The position numbers were made by a program, and so were the translations under genes. The notes under the pieces are model-generated. The model did not search any database and was not told the origin of the DNA. It worked only from the letters and a program-made list of their open reading frames with translations. DNA of 64,000 bases from Bacillota bacterium (GTDB lineage: Bacteria; Bacillota; Limnochordia; Limnochordales; ZCTH02-B6): assembly GCA_017656145.1 (NCBI GenBank), contig JACDOI010000001.1:60226-124225 (forward strand), given 5' to 3'. This document shows, one piece after another, positions 39,359 through 49,134 of this stretch (within the stretch, counting starts at the first letter, position 1; each line of letters starts with the position of its first letter).

Positions 39359-40284
39359 AGCTGCCTCCCAAATCGTCTCGCTGTAAGGATATCCTGTGGT
39401 TCCATGATTGCTTCGTTTCCCTCGGTAAGGTGCAAGGGTGCCGCCTACGCGCTGTTCTACAAGCTTGTCTACCGCTCTGCCCCCACCACCTTCTTCCGCA
39501 GCTCGGCACACTCATCCCCGCGCCGGCGGCCACTCCCTTAACCACCCTCCCCGCGCGACGGCCGTCGCGCCCGTTGAGCGCGGAGATGTCCCCGGCGTCA
39601 CGTCAGCGCCGTCACCGCCTCGGCCGGATTGCAGATGCCTTATCTTCGTGTCAGACTCTTCGTGTTGCGCGACACAAATAGTACAATCCGTCAATTATCC
39701 TGTGCACATCGCCGATAGCGACGAAACACAACGGATCAACACGCGCTACCTCGCCACCCTTATGCCCGCGAAGACTACCCGCTGACAAACAGCAGGCCCA
39801 TCAACTCCAACCCGACTGCCGCCCCCCTCCGACTGTTGTCGGAATTCTCTACTGAAGTCACACCCCGTGTTTGCACACCTTACCAAGTTCATTACTACAA
39901 CATGAGTCCCCATTTTCCTCCTCGCAGACCAGTGCTGACATACGCTCCATGAATTTCGTCCTAGACGTCATCTTCAGATGGACTTACACCACGGACATTG
40001 GCTGGACGACTTCGTGACCCAAATCGCCAAGTTACCGAATTGCCATCCTTCACGTCCTTATTCCGAGCCTTCACACACGCGTATACGACTCGGTGATGAG
40101 CGTAGGATCGCGCGCGCAACGACAGCCATTCTCGGCCTTTCTGCTTCTGAGCATCGGCCCAAACTCTCGGATCAAAGTCAAGGGGGTTCGCCACCGGATT
40201 CGTCGATACCGCCGCTCGACAGCCCACAGATCCGGGTCGCCGCAAGCGCATCCGAGCCAGGCAATCCATATTTTCAGCTTTCCC
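39359..40284. other. Gene-free 0.9-kb stretch between PQQ block and caa3 operon
   Basis: No convincing gene on either strand. The ORFs here (for example the 102-residue one at 39961-40269) have no ribosome site, no recognisable family and biased composition. One 60-base line (39661) counts to 50 percent GC against about 67 percent in the repair genes. It holds one 18-base palindrome, listed separately, and presumably the promoter of the PQQ block. Confidence 0.6.
39553..39570. promoter_or_regulatory. Perfect 18-bp palindrome upstream of the PQQ block
   Basis: GCGCGACGGCCGTCGCGC is its own reverse complement, with no spacer. It lies about 195 bases before the cytochrome c start in otherwise gene-free DNA. 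It could be an operator for a dimeric regulator; no regulator gene is nearby. Confidence 0.35.
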
Positions 40285-41133
40285 CTATCCCGCGTGGCTC
40301 CCGCCCAAGCCTTTCGAATGCGGCGCAGGGCCCAATTCCCGCCGGTCCTCCTGCACCCACCGGATGAAGGCTCGCCCCATGTAGCTCAACATCACGATCA
40401 TTCCGCCCAGCTTCATCACCACACCGGCCAATTGCTGATCGGCAAGCGGCGACAATCCCCACACGGACGGCGCTTGGGCGTAGAACTCATAGAACACCGA
40501 ATCGGCAAAGGTGATACCGGCGAACACCGGCAGCTGCACCAGCAAAATGAGAAAGATGTAAACCACCTGGGCTCCGTACGACAGCGCCGGCAACTCGCGA
40601 CTGGAGCTGACCAGGGGCCACCACATCATCAGCGCCGTGATCACCATCAGCGCGTGCTGAACCGGATGCAGCCAGTGCGTCAAAAGCGGCGCCTCGTAAA
40701 AGTAGGGAAGATGCCACGCCGCGTTCACGATATTGAACGCCAGCAGGGCGACGACCGGCCGGGTGAGGGCGGTCAAAACCCGCCTCATCCCCGGCCAGCG
40801 CAGGATGTAACTCACGAGCCAGTCCGGCAACCCCGCGATAAAAAGCGGGGGCATTACCATAGTCAACAGCACATGCTGCAACATGTGCACACTGAACAAG
40901 TAATCCTCCGACAGTCCGTGAAGCGGCGTGGCCTCGGCCAGTGCCATCACCGCCATCGCCGCGGTAAAGAAGATCATCGGGCGCCGCTCAATCCGGTCCG
41001 CCAGGCCCAGCCGCTCCCGCACGGGCCCAACGAGGTAAAAGTAAACCGTACAGAACCCGAAGATGACTGCCAGAACTTCCGGGTACCACCAGCGCAATGC
41101 CCCGGCCTGCGCATGGGCAAGGACACCAGGCAA
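40285..41133 (-). CDS. ctaG: CtaG-family cytochrome c oxidase assembly factor
   Basis: A 282-residue polytopic membrane protein of the caa3_CtaG family with about seven helices. Conserved segments are LFSVHMLQHVLLTMVMPPLFIAGLP and AWHLPYFYEAPLLTHWLHPVQH, rich in His and Met and probably involved in copper delivery. The TTG start follows AAGGAGG at ten bases. It is the last gene of the ctaCDEFG operon. Confidence 0.93.
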   Translation of the reverse strand: MPGVLAHAQAGALRWWYPEVLAVIFGFCTVYFYLVGPVRERLGLADRIERRPMIFFTAAMAVMALAEATPLHGLSEDYLFSVHMLQHVLLTMVMPPLFIAGLPDWLVSYILRWPGMRRVLTALTRPVVALLAFNIVNAAWHLPYFYEAPLLTHWLHPVQHALMVITALMMWWPLVSSSRELPALSYGAQVVYIFLILLVQLPVFAGITFADSVFYEFYAQAPSVWGLSPLADQQLAGVVMKLGGMIVMLSYMGRAFIRWVQEDRRELGPAPHSKGLGGSHAG

Positions 41134-41148
41134 AGTCCCTAGGCCTCC

Positions 41149-41451
41149 TTAGGCCAGAATGGCCGTCACCGCCAGCGCGATCAGGATCGCCAGAACGACG
41201 CCTACCGCAAAGAAACCGGAGTAGACCCGGCTATCGTACTTCAAATGCATGAACACCGAGGCCACCAAGAGAAACTTCCACGCGGAAAGCCCAACGAGCA
41301 CCGGCGCCAGCACCGGGCGCAGGGCCTCCAGGTAAATGACCGCCACCTCGACTACGGTCAGCACAAAGAGCATGACGCCGACCTTAAGATACTCCCGCGT
41401 GCCCGCGTGGGCGTGACCGGCGTGAGCCCTATCCATCGCTCGCTCGCCCAT
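41149..41451 (-). CDS. ctaF: Cytochrome c oxidase subunit IV (caa3-type)
   Basis: A 100-residue small subunit with three hydrophobic helices and the family phrase AWKFLLVASVFMHLKYDSRVY. The His-rich cytoplasmic N terminus (DRAHAGHAHAG) is typical of bacterial caa3/CyoD-like subunits. It starts three bases after the ctaE stop codon, behind GAGGCGGGGG. Confidence 0.92.
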   Translation of the reverse strand: MGERAMDRAHAGHAHAGTREYLKVGVMLFVLTVVEVAVIYLEALRPVLAPVLVGLSAWKFLLVASVFMHLKYDSRVYSGFFAVGVVLAILIALAVTAILA

Positions 41452-41454
41452 TGA

Positions 41455-42093
41455 TTACACCCCCGCCTCCGTCAGCAAGAAGACAACCGTGAAGATCACG
41501 ATCCACACCACATCTACAAAGTGCCAGTACAGCCCCGCCACGTCCACGTGAACCGCGTGCTCGCGCCGCAAAGTGCCCCGGAAAGCGCTCACAGCCAGTA
41601 CGGCCAACCATATCATGCCGAAGATGACGTGCGCCTTGTGAAACCCGGTGAGAATGTAGAAGATGCTGCCGAAGATGTTGGTGTTCCACGTAAGTCCGTA
41701 GTGGTGAGCCAGGTGCCACCACTCGTAGAACTGAATAACCAGGAAACCAATCCCACCGAGAATCGTGAACAACAGAAACCGCCCGACGGCCTTGCTCTCG
41801 CCCCGCTGCGCTGCCGATACGCCCAGGGCCATGGTCAGGCTGCTCATCAGCAAGATGAACGTGCTGACCGTGGTCAGCGGGATGTTGACCACCTCGTCGG
41901 GATGCGGACCGACCACGCTCCGGTACCGGAACACCATGTACGTCGTGATCAGCGCCGCGAAGAACATCGACTCGGATGCGATGAACAGCCACGTCGCCAG
42001 CTTATGATTGGGAATACCCAACGAAGTATGATGCTCGTGCCCGTGGGCCGCTGCTCCTGCGGGCATACTCGCCGCGTGGGACGAGTGGCTCAT
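41455..42093 (-). CDS. ctaE: Cytochrome c oxidase subunit III
   Basis: 212 residues with five helices, corresponding to the short bacterial form. ATWLFIASESMFFAALITTYMVFRYR and the TGFHKAHVIFGMIWL segment near the C terminus are characteristic. The N terminus is His-rich. The ATG overlaps the ctaD stop by one base (TAATG). Confidence 0.95.
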   Translation of the reverse strand: MSHSSHAASMPAGAAAHGHEHHTSLGIPNHKLATWLFIASESMFFAALITTYMVFRYRSVVGPHPDEVVNIPLTTVSTFILLMSSLTMALGVSAAQRGESKAVGRFLLFTILGGIGFLVIQFYEWWHLAHHYGLTWNTNIFGSIFYILTGFHKAHVIFGMIWLAVLAVSAFRGTLRREHAVHVDVAGLYWHFVDVVWIVIFTVVFLLTEAGV

Positions 42094-43967
42094 TACTGCT
42101 CGCCTCCAGGTTGAATGATCCGCATGTTGTCGCCCTCAAAGCCCCAGCCTATCAGGCCGAGGAGGGAAAGCACAATGCCGCCGACGAAGACGGGCATGCT
42201 GTAGAGCAACCCGTAACCGGCAATGAACAGCCCCAACGAGACCAGAAGGGGCATATAGCTCCCACCGGGCATGGCGATGGGCTCCGCCGGGCCGTCGGAT
42301 TCGGCCGAGGCCGCCACCGCAGCACCCTCAGCCAGTTGCGGATGCTTCCGAACCCAGAGCTCGTCCCGGCTTGACACGTTCGGCAAGCGGGCAAAGTTGT
42401 ACTCAGGGGCCGGCGACGGAATCGCCCACTCCAGCGTCCGGCCGTCCCAAGGGTCAGCCGGCGCCCGCTCGCCGTTGCGAAGACTCGTTACCAGGTTGTA
42501 CAGCGTGATCAAGATGCTGACGGCCATAATCAGCGCGCCCAGGGTCGACGTAGCGTTCAAGCCGTCCCAGCCCATGCCGGCCGAGTACGTGTAAATCCGC
42601 CGGGGCATGCCCATGACGCCCAGAATGTTCATCGGGAAGAACGTCAAGTTGAACCCGACAAACAGCGTCCAGAACGCAACCTTCCCCAAGCGCTCGTCGA
42701 GCATCCTGCCGAACATCTTGGGACCCCAGTAGTGCAGCGCCGACATCAGCGAGAACAGAGCACCGCCGATCATCACGTAGTGGAAATGCCCGACCACAAA
42801 GTACGTGTGATGGATCTGCGTGTTGGACGGCGCCGCCGACAGCATGACCCCGGTAAGGCCGCCGATGAGGAACAGCGCCAGGAAGCCCAGCGAGTACAAC
42901 ATCGCTGCGGTAAACCGGAGGCGGCCGCCGAACAGCGTTCCGATCCAGTTGAACATCTTAATGCCCGTCGGGACCGCGATGATCATTGTCGCCAAGGAAA
43001 AGATGGTGTTCACCACAGGTCCCATACCGACGGTGAACAAGTGGTGAGACCAGACACCGAAGCCGACAAAGCCGATGAGCATCGTGGAAAACACCATGAC
43101 CGAATATCCAAAGAGCGGCTTGCGGGAAAAGACCGGCAGCACTTCGGATACGATGCCCATGGCCGGGAGGACGATGATGTATACCTCCGGGTGGCCAAAC
43201 ACCCAGAACAGGTGGTGGTAGAGCGTCAGGTCCGCTCCAGAGAACACGTCGAAGAACACAGTGCCGAACACACGGTCGAACAACAGGAGGAGCAGTGCGA
43301 CGGTGATGACCGGGAACGAGAAGACGATCAGGAACGACGTCACCAGCGTCGCCCAGGCGAACATGGGCATGCGCATCAGACTCATGCCCGGAGCCCGCAT
43401 ATTAAGGATGGTCACGATGAAATTGAACCCAGACACCAAAGTGCCGATACCCGCAAGGAGCAACCCGATGATCCAGAAGTCGACACCGAGGCCCGGATTG
43501 AACTCAGACAAGCTGTAGTTGGGATAACCGAACCAACCGGCGTCCGATGGGCCACCCAGCACCCAGCTGGAATTCAGGAAGATGCCGCCGGCGAGGAACA
43601 TCCAGTAACTGAGGGCGTTCAACTTCGGAAACGCCACGTCCCTGGCGCCGACCAGCAACGGGATAAAGTAGTTGAAAAACGCAGCCGTCAGCGGCATGAT
43701 GGCCAGGAAAATCATCGTCGTGGCGTGCATCGTGAACAGCTGGTTGAACAAGTCCGGCGCCACCAAATCTTGCTCGGGCCGGGCCAGCTGCAGGCGAATG
43801 AGCAGCGCCTCCACGCCGCCGATGAGAAAGAACGCCAGCGCAGTCCAAAAGTACAGGATGCCGATGCGCTTGTGGTCAACGGTCGTGACCCAGCTCCAGA
43901 AACCAGTCCGAGCTCTGGGTTTGGGCAACGCCTGCCAGAAGGAGCGTTCCAAAGTCGTTGTTGCCAT
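42093..43967 (-). CDS. ctaD: Cytochrome c oxidase subunit I
   Basis: Catalytic subunit holding heme a and the heme a3-CuB centre; reduces oxygen to water and pumps protons. 624 residues with about 12 core helices. HLFWVFGHPEVYI carries the CuB His, the Glu of A1-type oxidases and the cross-linked Tyr. Further His ligands are in TMHATTMIFLAIMPL and HHTYFVVGHFHYVMIGG. GHPEVY rather than YSHP places it in the A1 family. An extra C-terminal helix region follows residue 560. Confidence 0.97.
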   Translation of the reverse strand: MATTTLERSFWQALPKPRARTGFWSWVTTVDHKRIGILYFWTALAFFLIGGVEALLIRLQLARPEQDLVAPDLFNQLFTMHATTMIFLAIMPLTAAFFNYFIPLLVGARDVAFPKLNALSYWMFLAGGIFLNSSWVLGGPSDAGWFGYPNYSLSEFNPGLGVDFWIIGLLLAGIGTLVSGFNFIVTILNMRAPGMSLMRMPMFAWATLVTSFLIVFSFPVITVALLLLLFDRVFGTVFFDVFSGADLTLYHHLFWVFGHPEVYIIVLPAMGIVSEVLPVFSRKPLFGYSVMVFSTMLIGFVGFGVWSHHLFTVGMGPVVNTIFSLATMIIAVPTGIKMFNWIGTLFGGRLRFTAAMLYSLGFLALFLIGGLTGVMLSAAPSNTQIHHTYFVVGHFHYVMIGGALFSLMSALHYWGPKMFGRMLDERLGKVAFWTLFVGFNLTFFPMNILGVMGMPRRIYTYSAGMGWDGLNATSTLGALIMAVSILITLYNLVTSLRNGERAPADPWDGRTLEWAIPSPAPEYNFARLPNVSSRDELWVRKHPQLAEGAAVAASAESDGPAEPIAMPGGSYMPLLVSLGLFIAGYGLLYSMPVFVGGIVLSLLGLIGWGFEGDNMRIIQPGGEQ

Positions 43968-44044
43968 GGCCGATCTCCTCTTCTCCCAAACGATTTCCCA
44001 CAGTCTCCCCGAGCGAGCCGCCCGATCGGCTCATCCCCGGCGGA

Positions 44045-45133
44045 CTAGCGCAAGCTGCGCAAGTAGGCTACGACATCGTTGAGTTCACTGTCCGTCAGCC
44101 CGACCCGCGGCATAAGCGCCCCGGGTTTCACAGACTGCGGATCGTCGATCCATCGAGCCAGGTTTTCCGGGGTGTTCTCCAGGATGCCGGCCGCGAGAGT
44201 CGTCCGCAGGCCGATGTCGGTCAGATTGGGACCCGCCACTCCCCGGGCCGCCGTGCCTTCAATGCTGTGGCACCCAAAGCACGCCCGGGTCTCAAACACT
44301 TGCCGCCCCCGTTCGACGGCCTGGCGCTCCGCCTCGCTGGTCACTACGGGCCCCCGGCCCCAGTTGTCCGCCCACTGCTCGAACTCCGCAGGCGGCAGCG
44401 CTACAACCCGCAGGCGCATGTTGGCATGGTGGGTGCCGCACATTTCCGCGCACTGGCCGTAGTAGACGCCGGGCTCATCCGCCTGGAACCACATGCGATT
44501 CACCCGGCCCGGGATGGCATCCATCTTGCCGGCAAGCTTCGGGACCCAGAATTTGTGGATGACATCGTCCGACTCGATCACCAGCTCGACCGGCCGGCCC
44601 ACCGGAATGCGCATTTCATTTCCTGTGACGATGCCGAGCTCGGGGTATTGGAATTCCCACCACCACTGATGGCCGACGACCCGCACTTTAATGGGGTCGC
44701 CCTCCGGGTCGGCAGCGAGGGCAAACGAGTATCGCACCGTCGGAATCGCGATCACGATAAGGAGCAAGAAGGGGATAAGCGTCCACACCAGCTCGAGCTT
44801 GTGACTGCCTTCGATCTGCGGCGGCAGATCCTGCTCGCCAGCGGCGGCGCTTTCCCGCCGGGCGGCCGCTCCGCCCGGCGCGCTCCCGGCGGCCGCGGCT
44901 CCTTTCGCCCGGAACCGCACAAGCGTATACACCAGGACACCAGAAACGGTGACAAAGATCCCGATCATGATCCACAGAGTGAGCAAGAACAGCCGCCCTT
45001 GCATCTCTGCGACCGGTCCTGCCGGATCAAGCCAGTATTGCGGCGCGGCCATCGCTGCCTGTGAGGGCAAAAAGGCCAACAACAGCCCCCCCAAAATCAA
45101 CCCGCGCCACATCGCCGACTTCACGCTACACAT
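44045..45133 (-). CDS. ctaC: Cytochrome c oxidase subunit II with fused cytochrome c (caa3)
   Basis: About 362 residues: signal segment, two membrane helices, a cupredoxin domain with the CuA site (CAEMCGTHHANMRL) and the aromatic electron entry HQWWWEFQYPE, then a C-terminal cytochrome c with CFGCH and a late Met in ALMPRVGL. The fused heme makes this a caa3 oxidase. An Ala/Gly-rich insert (AAAAGSAPGGAAARRES) lies between the helices and the cupredoxin. ATG 45133 follows GGTGAGG; 45151 is the ORF-track alternative. First gene of the operon. Confidence 0.95.
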   Translation of the reverse strand: MCSVKSAMWRGLILGGLLLAFLPSQAAMAAPQYWLDPAGPVAEMQGRLFLLTLWIMIGIFVTVSGVLVYTLVRFRAKGAAAAGSAPGGAAARRESAAAGEQDLPPQIEGSHKLELVWTLIPFLLLIVIAIPTVRYSFALAADPEGDPIKVRVVGHQWWWEFQYPELGIVTGNEMRIPVGRPVELVIESDDVIHKFWVPKLAGKMDAIPGRVNRMWFQADEPGVYYGQCAEMCGTHHANMRLRVVALPPAEFEQWADNWGRGPVVTSEAERQAVERGRQVFETRACFGCHSIEGTAARGVAGPNLTDIGLRTTLAAGILENTPENLARWIDDPQSVKPGALMPRVGLTDSELNDVVAYLRSLR

Positions 45134-45318
45134 GTCCCACGCCTCACCCACATTTGTCCAGTGTGATTAATGACGACCGTCCCCATGTGCGAGGGACAAA
45201 CACCCGTATCATTCTCGACAAAGTGCCAATTTCCTTCCGGCGAGTCCTCGGTCTCACCGCGCGGTACAGATCATTCCGCAAGCCCGACGATGAGCCCAGC
45301 GCCGGCGCAACGCCCCCC

Positions 45319-46446
45319 TCACTCCCAATGCTCCGGATTCAATCCCTCAAGATCCGGCGTCACGAACCGGCCGTCCTCCCGGACAAGCTCGCCGTCGAAG
45401 TAGATCCGGCCCCCGCCCCACTCGGGACGCTGGATGCACACCAGGTCCCAATGAATCGCCGACCGGTTGCCGTTGTCGGCTTCATTGTATGCGCTGCCTG
45501 GCGTCAGGTGGAAACTGCCGGCAATCTTCTCGTCAAACAGCGTATCCTTCATGGGCCAAAGGATCCGGGGATTGACGCCGATCGCGAATTCCCCCACGTA
45601 CCGGGAGCCCTCATCGGTGTCCAAGATCCGAAACATCCGATCCGAGTCGCTCGCGACCCCGTCCACGATTCTTCCGTCGCGAAACGTGAGGCGCACGTTC
45701 TCGAACGTGAACCCGCCGTAGACCGACGGCACGTTGAAGGTCACGGTACCGTTGACGGAATCCCGCACCGGCGCCGTAAACACTTCTCCATCGGGGATAT
45801 TGCGGCGTCCCGCGCACAATACGGCTGGCATCCCCCGAACCGAGAAACGCAAGTCCGTGCCCGGCCCGGTGATGCGGACCTCGTCGGCCTGCTCCAGGCG
45901 TCGGGCGAGCGCCTCCATCGCGGCACCCAGGCGCTCGTAATCCAACAAGCACGCGTTAAAGTAGAAGTCGGTGAACGCCGGCACGCTCATGTTGGCGCTA
46001 AAAGCCATCGCCGCGGTCGGATACCGCAGAACGCACCATTTCGTGCGGGGTACCCGCACCCGGCCGTGGACCGGTTCCCACCAGTGTTTCTGGTACAGGG
46101 TCATCCGGTCCGCCGGCACCTCAGACAGTTCGGCCGGATTGCGCCAGCCCCGAATGGCCACGTAGGCGTCCATCTGCTCCATGAACGCGGCCTCGTGGGC
46201 GCCGATGGCCGCCAGCTGTTCCCGAGAAGCTCCGGTCAGGAGCGCACCGAGCAGACTGTAATCCTTAACCCAGAGGAACGGCACCGCCCCCGCGGCATAC
46301 GCCTCGGCGATCAGCGCTCGGGCCAGCGGTTCCCCCTCGTCGACAAGTTCGATCAGCACCTTTTCGCCCGGTTGCAGCTTTGTTGAATACCGGATCAACG
46401 TACGGGCCAGCCGCAAAAGCCGTGGGTCCCTCGCATCAGCCGGCAC
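45319..46446 (-). CDS. M29-family aminopeptidase
   Basis: 375 residues resembling thermophilic AmpS/PepS/aminopeptidase T. These are cytosolic two-metal aminopeptidases of broad specificity. Typical segments are GEFAIGVNPRI, FDEKIAGSFHLTPGSAY and NRSAIHWDLVC, which hold Glu, His, Tyr and Asp metal ligands. GTG 46446 follows GAGGGAG at seven bases; the ORF-track TTG start is unsupported. It is monocistronic in appearance. Confidence 0.9.
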   Translation of the reverse strand: MPADARDPRLLRLARTLIRYSTKLQPGEKVLIELVDEGEPLARALIAEAYAAGAVPFLWVKDYSLLGALLTGASREQLAAIGAHEAAFMEQMDAYVAIRGWRNPAELSEVPADRMTLYQKHWWEPVHGRVRVPRTKWCVLRYPTAAMAFSANMSVPAFTDFYFNACLLDYERLGAAMEALARRLEQADEVRITGPGTDLRFSVRGMPAVLCAGRRNIPDGEVFTAPVRDSVNGTVTFNVPSVYGGFTFENVRLTFRDGRIVDGVASDSDRMFRILDTDEGSRYVGEFAIGVNPRILWPMKDTLFDEKIAGSFHLTPGSAYNEADNGNRSAIHWDLVCIQRPEWGGGRIYFDGELVREDGRFVTPDLEGLNPEHWE

Positions 46447-46472
46447 CCGCTGTCTCCCTCGCTTCCCCCGCA

Positions 46473-46768
46473 ATGTTACCCGTATTATCTGTACACCAAT
46501 CTTTCGGGTGCGGCAACCCTTCTTTCAACCAGGCCGTGGCCGGGTGGGTGGGCGGCGTGCTGATGTTTGCCGCATTGCCTTGGGATAAGCTGGCCGTCGG
46601 GCTGGTCGCCCTGACGGGCGGCATGAATCGCTTCTTTCTGCTGCCCGCGCCGAAGCGGCCCGCTAAGGATCTGCCCGGAGTTTTGCGGTTTTGGACATTC
46701 CGGTCCCCGTGGACGGAGCCCGGGAACTGTTGCGCCTGGCTGATGCGGCGATGAACCGGCCGGTTTAG
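46473..46768 (+). pseudogene. Possible frameshifted gene remnant
   Basis: In one plus-strand frame this stretch reads like a membrane protein (VAGWVGGVLMFAALPWDKLAVG and GGMNRFFLLPAP). After about 46670 the protein-like sequence continues in another frame (FAVLDIPVPVDGARELLRLADAAMN) up to a TAG at 46768. No ribosome site is visible before the ATG at 46473. I do not recognise a family. It fills the 318-base gap between the aminopeptidase and the broken dehydrogenase and may simply be chance coding. Confidence 0.3.
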
Positions 46769-47367
46769 CGCCCCCCAGGCATCGTAGAGCCGGGGGCCGG
46801 TCTTGAGGGTTCGCCGGAACCGCTTCCGTACGTGTAGAATCCCCTTCCCGTCTTGCGTCCCAAAGCCCCGCTGTACACCAGGTTGCGATGGGTGGCCGTG
46901 GTCTGAAACCGCTCTCCCAAATGCCCGCGCAAACTCTCCAAAATGGCGTACGCGACGTTTAACCCGGACCAATCGGCCGTCTCCAACGGTCCCATGGAAT
47001 GGCCCAGCCCTAACCGGCACGCCTTATCGATGTCGCCGGCGCCGGCCACTCCTTCCTCGAGTATGCGCATGGCCTCCGCCCACAAGGCGGCGATGAGCCG
47101 GGTCGTGATGAACGCCGGGCTGTCCTTGCACGTCACCGCTTCCTTGCCCATCCGCCGGGCGGCCTCCTCGACCCGCCGGTGGGTTTCGTCGGAGGTGATC
47201 CGGCCCCGGACGATTTCCACAAGATTCATCAATACCGGCGGGTTGAAAACATGCATGCCGCACACCCGATCGGGCCTTTGGGTAGCCGCGGCCAGGCGGG
47301 TGATGCTGAACTGGGACGTGTTGCTGGCCACGCCCGCACCCACCACCGCGATGCGCTCGCCCTCCAC
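46765..47367 (-). pseudogene. 3-hydroxyacyl-CoA dehydrogenase lacking most of the NAD-binding domain
   Basis: The ORF is intact, with GGGAGGGGGG before a GTG start. It begins IAVVGAG, the first NAD loop, and jumps straight to ASNTSQFSITRLAA, which in intact enzymes lies about 100 residues later. The rest is normal: MHVFNPPVLMNLVEIV with the catalytic His and Glu, the C-terminal domain, and the usual GRKTGRGFYTYG end. The conserved Asn after the His region is replaced (SPAFITTR). An in-frame internal deletion of roughly 95 codons fits best. The product is unlikely to bind NAD; a relic or an assembly artefact is possible. Confidence 0.75.
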
Positions 47368-47394
47368 CGCAACGCCCCCCTCCCGGCGCCGGGT

Positions 47395-49134
47395 TCAACC
47401 CCCGCCGTACACTTCCACTTCCGCGATCCACATCAGATCCGGCCGCCCGGCCGGTCCCCCTCCCGCCGGCTGTCGAATGCGCAACCGGTCTGTGACGACC
47501 GGAAGAAAAGACGCGGAGTGCCTGGCCACGTTGCTCCTGCCGTCCGGATCCAGGTGGTGGAACACCGCCTGCCACCCCAGATCGGTCCATACCTCCACGA
47601 CATACTCCCGGGAGCTGCGATACTTGTCCCGGTCCCGGGCCCAGTACATGTCCACCCGATCGATCGGGTGCGGATTGTCCCAAGCCAGCTCAATCCAATG
47701 GTCTTGCGGGATCTCGGCCGACGCCCACGCGACTTTGGTCCAACGGCCGATCTCGAGCTCGTCGTTGAGGCGCCCGTCCGTCAGCGGCCCGGGCCCGTAC
47801 CCGGGAAACGACGAATCGACAGCCACCCGGGCCCAACGCGCCAGGTTGGGCCGGGACGGGCGGTCGTACGCCGGGCCGGTCGCAAAAACCGGCGGCGCCC
47901 TCGGCGGTATGACCTGGTCGGGGAGATGGGGCCGGGCGAACCCGCCGGATGAGTCCCGACCCGGAATCGTTGCGGCGGCGGCGAAAGGCCCATGCTGGAG
48001 GAGGGCAAAATGCTCGTCGAGCAAGTAGTCTGCCGCAAACAGCGCCACCCCGCCCCACGGGGAAGACCGAACCGTTTCGATCTGCGCGAGAAATTGCTCG
48101 GGACTGCCCGCCGACACCAACAACCCCGGGACGATGCGGGAGCGGCGCGGTCCGAGGTCCTCTATCGACGCCAGCATCTCGCGCAAGAGCGGAAGGTGAG
48201 ACGCATACGCCATTGGAACCGCGAAGTCGATCCAGCCGTTGACCAGCCAATGCTCCCAGTTTTGCCGGACCCGGTGGCGGGCCTCCCGAATTTCCGGGAT
48301 GACCGCCGCAGAAACGATCAAGTCCGGGCTGACCGCCCGAACCGCCAAAGCCAGATCCCGGACGAACGCGGTCACTTGCGCTTCCTGCCACAGTTGCCAG
48401 TCCGCCGCGGCGCTGCTCGTCCCGGCCGCCGGCGCGTCCATGCCGGTTTCGTCGCGATACCGGGCGGCAGAGGCGGACACGCCTCGACAAGAACCGTCGC
48501 CGTACCGCACGTAATCCAGATGGATTCCTTGCACGGGGTAGCGGCTGAGAATGCTGAGAAACTCTTCCATTAGGAACTTCCGGACGGCGGGCAAGGCGGG
48601 GCTGAGCCACAGCGACCGGCCACTGGCGGCGCCCGAGCCGCCAAGTTCATCCGGGCATTCGGCCCATCCTGGATGGGCGGCCAACACCGGTCCGGGGGAA
48701 CCGAGACCGCCGGCGAACACCCACACCCAAGGATGGACCTCCATCCCGCGGCGACCGGCCTCGCGGGCGATAAGCTCCAGCGGATCTTCGGGCCAGGCGG
48801 CAAAGCGCGGGTCCTGGTAGGGCCCCGGATAAAGGGTCAACCCCCGGAACACCGCTTCGGGAAAAACCACGTTGACGTTGGCCACCTGCAGCCGATCCAG
48901 CAGGCGGACCACACCTCCGGGCCCAGCCCGACCCAAAAAGGCGTTGGAGATCCAAACCGCCCGTACTTCCGACCCGACCGGGGATCCGGTTCCTCCTCCA
49001 TCCCCTGTTGCTGCCGCCGGTCTGGCTGCGCGAGCCGCCGGGGTTCCCGCAACGACAAGCCCAGCCACCGCGCCGGACGCGATGAGAGCGACGGCAAGCG
49101 CGAGCCTGGACGCGAAGGCTTTCCGGGGTCTCAT
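47395..49134 (-). CDS. Exported family-10-like glycosyl hydrolase with C-terminal discoidin-like domain
   Basis: 579 residues. The signal peptide ([20 protein letters not shown]) is followed by a TIM-barrel of the GHL10 (YngK-like) type: [24 protein letters not shown], then [12 protein letters not shown] near residue 205 and FAVPMAYAS. The last 150 residues ([18 protein letters not shown] to EVEVYGG) resemble an F5/8-type carbohydrate-binding fold, with [19 protein letters not shown]. It probably acts on cell-wall or exported glycans. The ATG overlaps the ispG TGA (ATGA). Confidence 0.85.
   Translation of the reverse strand: MRPRKAFASRLALAVALIASGAVAGLVVAGTPAARAARPAAATGDGGGTGSPVGSEVRAVWISNAFLGRAGPGGVVRLLDRLQVANVNVVFPEAVFRGLTLYPGPYQDPRFAAWPEDPLELIAREAGRRGMEVHPWVWVFAGGLGSPGPVLAAHPGWAECPDELGGSGAASGRSLWLSPALPAVRKFLMEEFLSILSRYPVQGIHLDYVRYGDGSCRGVSASAARYRDETGMDAPAAGTSSAAADWQLWQEAQVTAFVRDLALAVRAVSPDLIVSAAVIPEIREARHRVRQNWEHWLVNGWIDFAVPMAYASHLPLLREMLASIEDLGPRRSRIVPGLLVSAGSPEQFLAQIETVRSSPWGGVALFAADYLLDEHFALLQHGPFAAAATIPGRDSSGGFARPHLPDQVIPPRAPPVFATGPAYDRPSRPNLARWARVAVDSSFPGYGPGPLTDGRLNDELEIGRWTKVAWASAEIPQDHWIELAWDNPHPIDRVDMYWARDRDKYRSSREYVVEVWTDLGWQAVFHHLDPDGRSNVARHSASFLPVVTDRLRIRQPAGGGPAGRPDLMWIAEVEVYGGG

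Noticed and set aside
39961-40269. 102-residue minus-strand ORF in the gene-free stretch
   Set aside because: No ribosome site, no recognisable family, and other frames are equally open. I considered a transposase or group II intron remnant but saw no defining motif.
26182-40284. PQQ biosynthesis genes near the dehydrogenase
   Set aside because: No protein resembling PqqB, PqqC, PqqD or PqqE is encoded in the window; a PqqA peptide was not found by eye.
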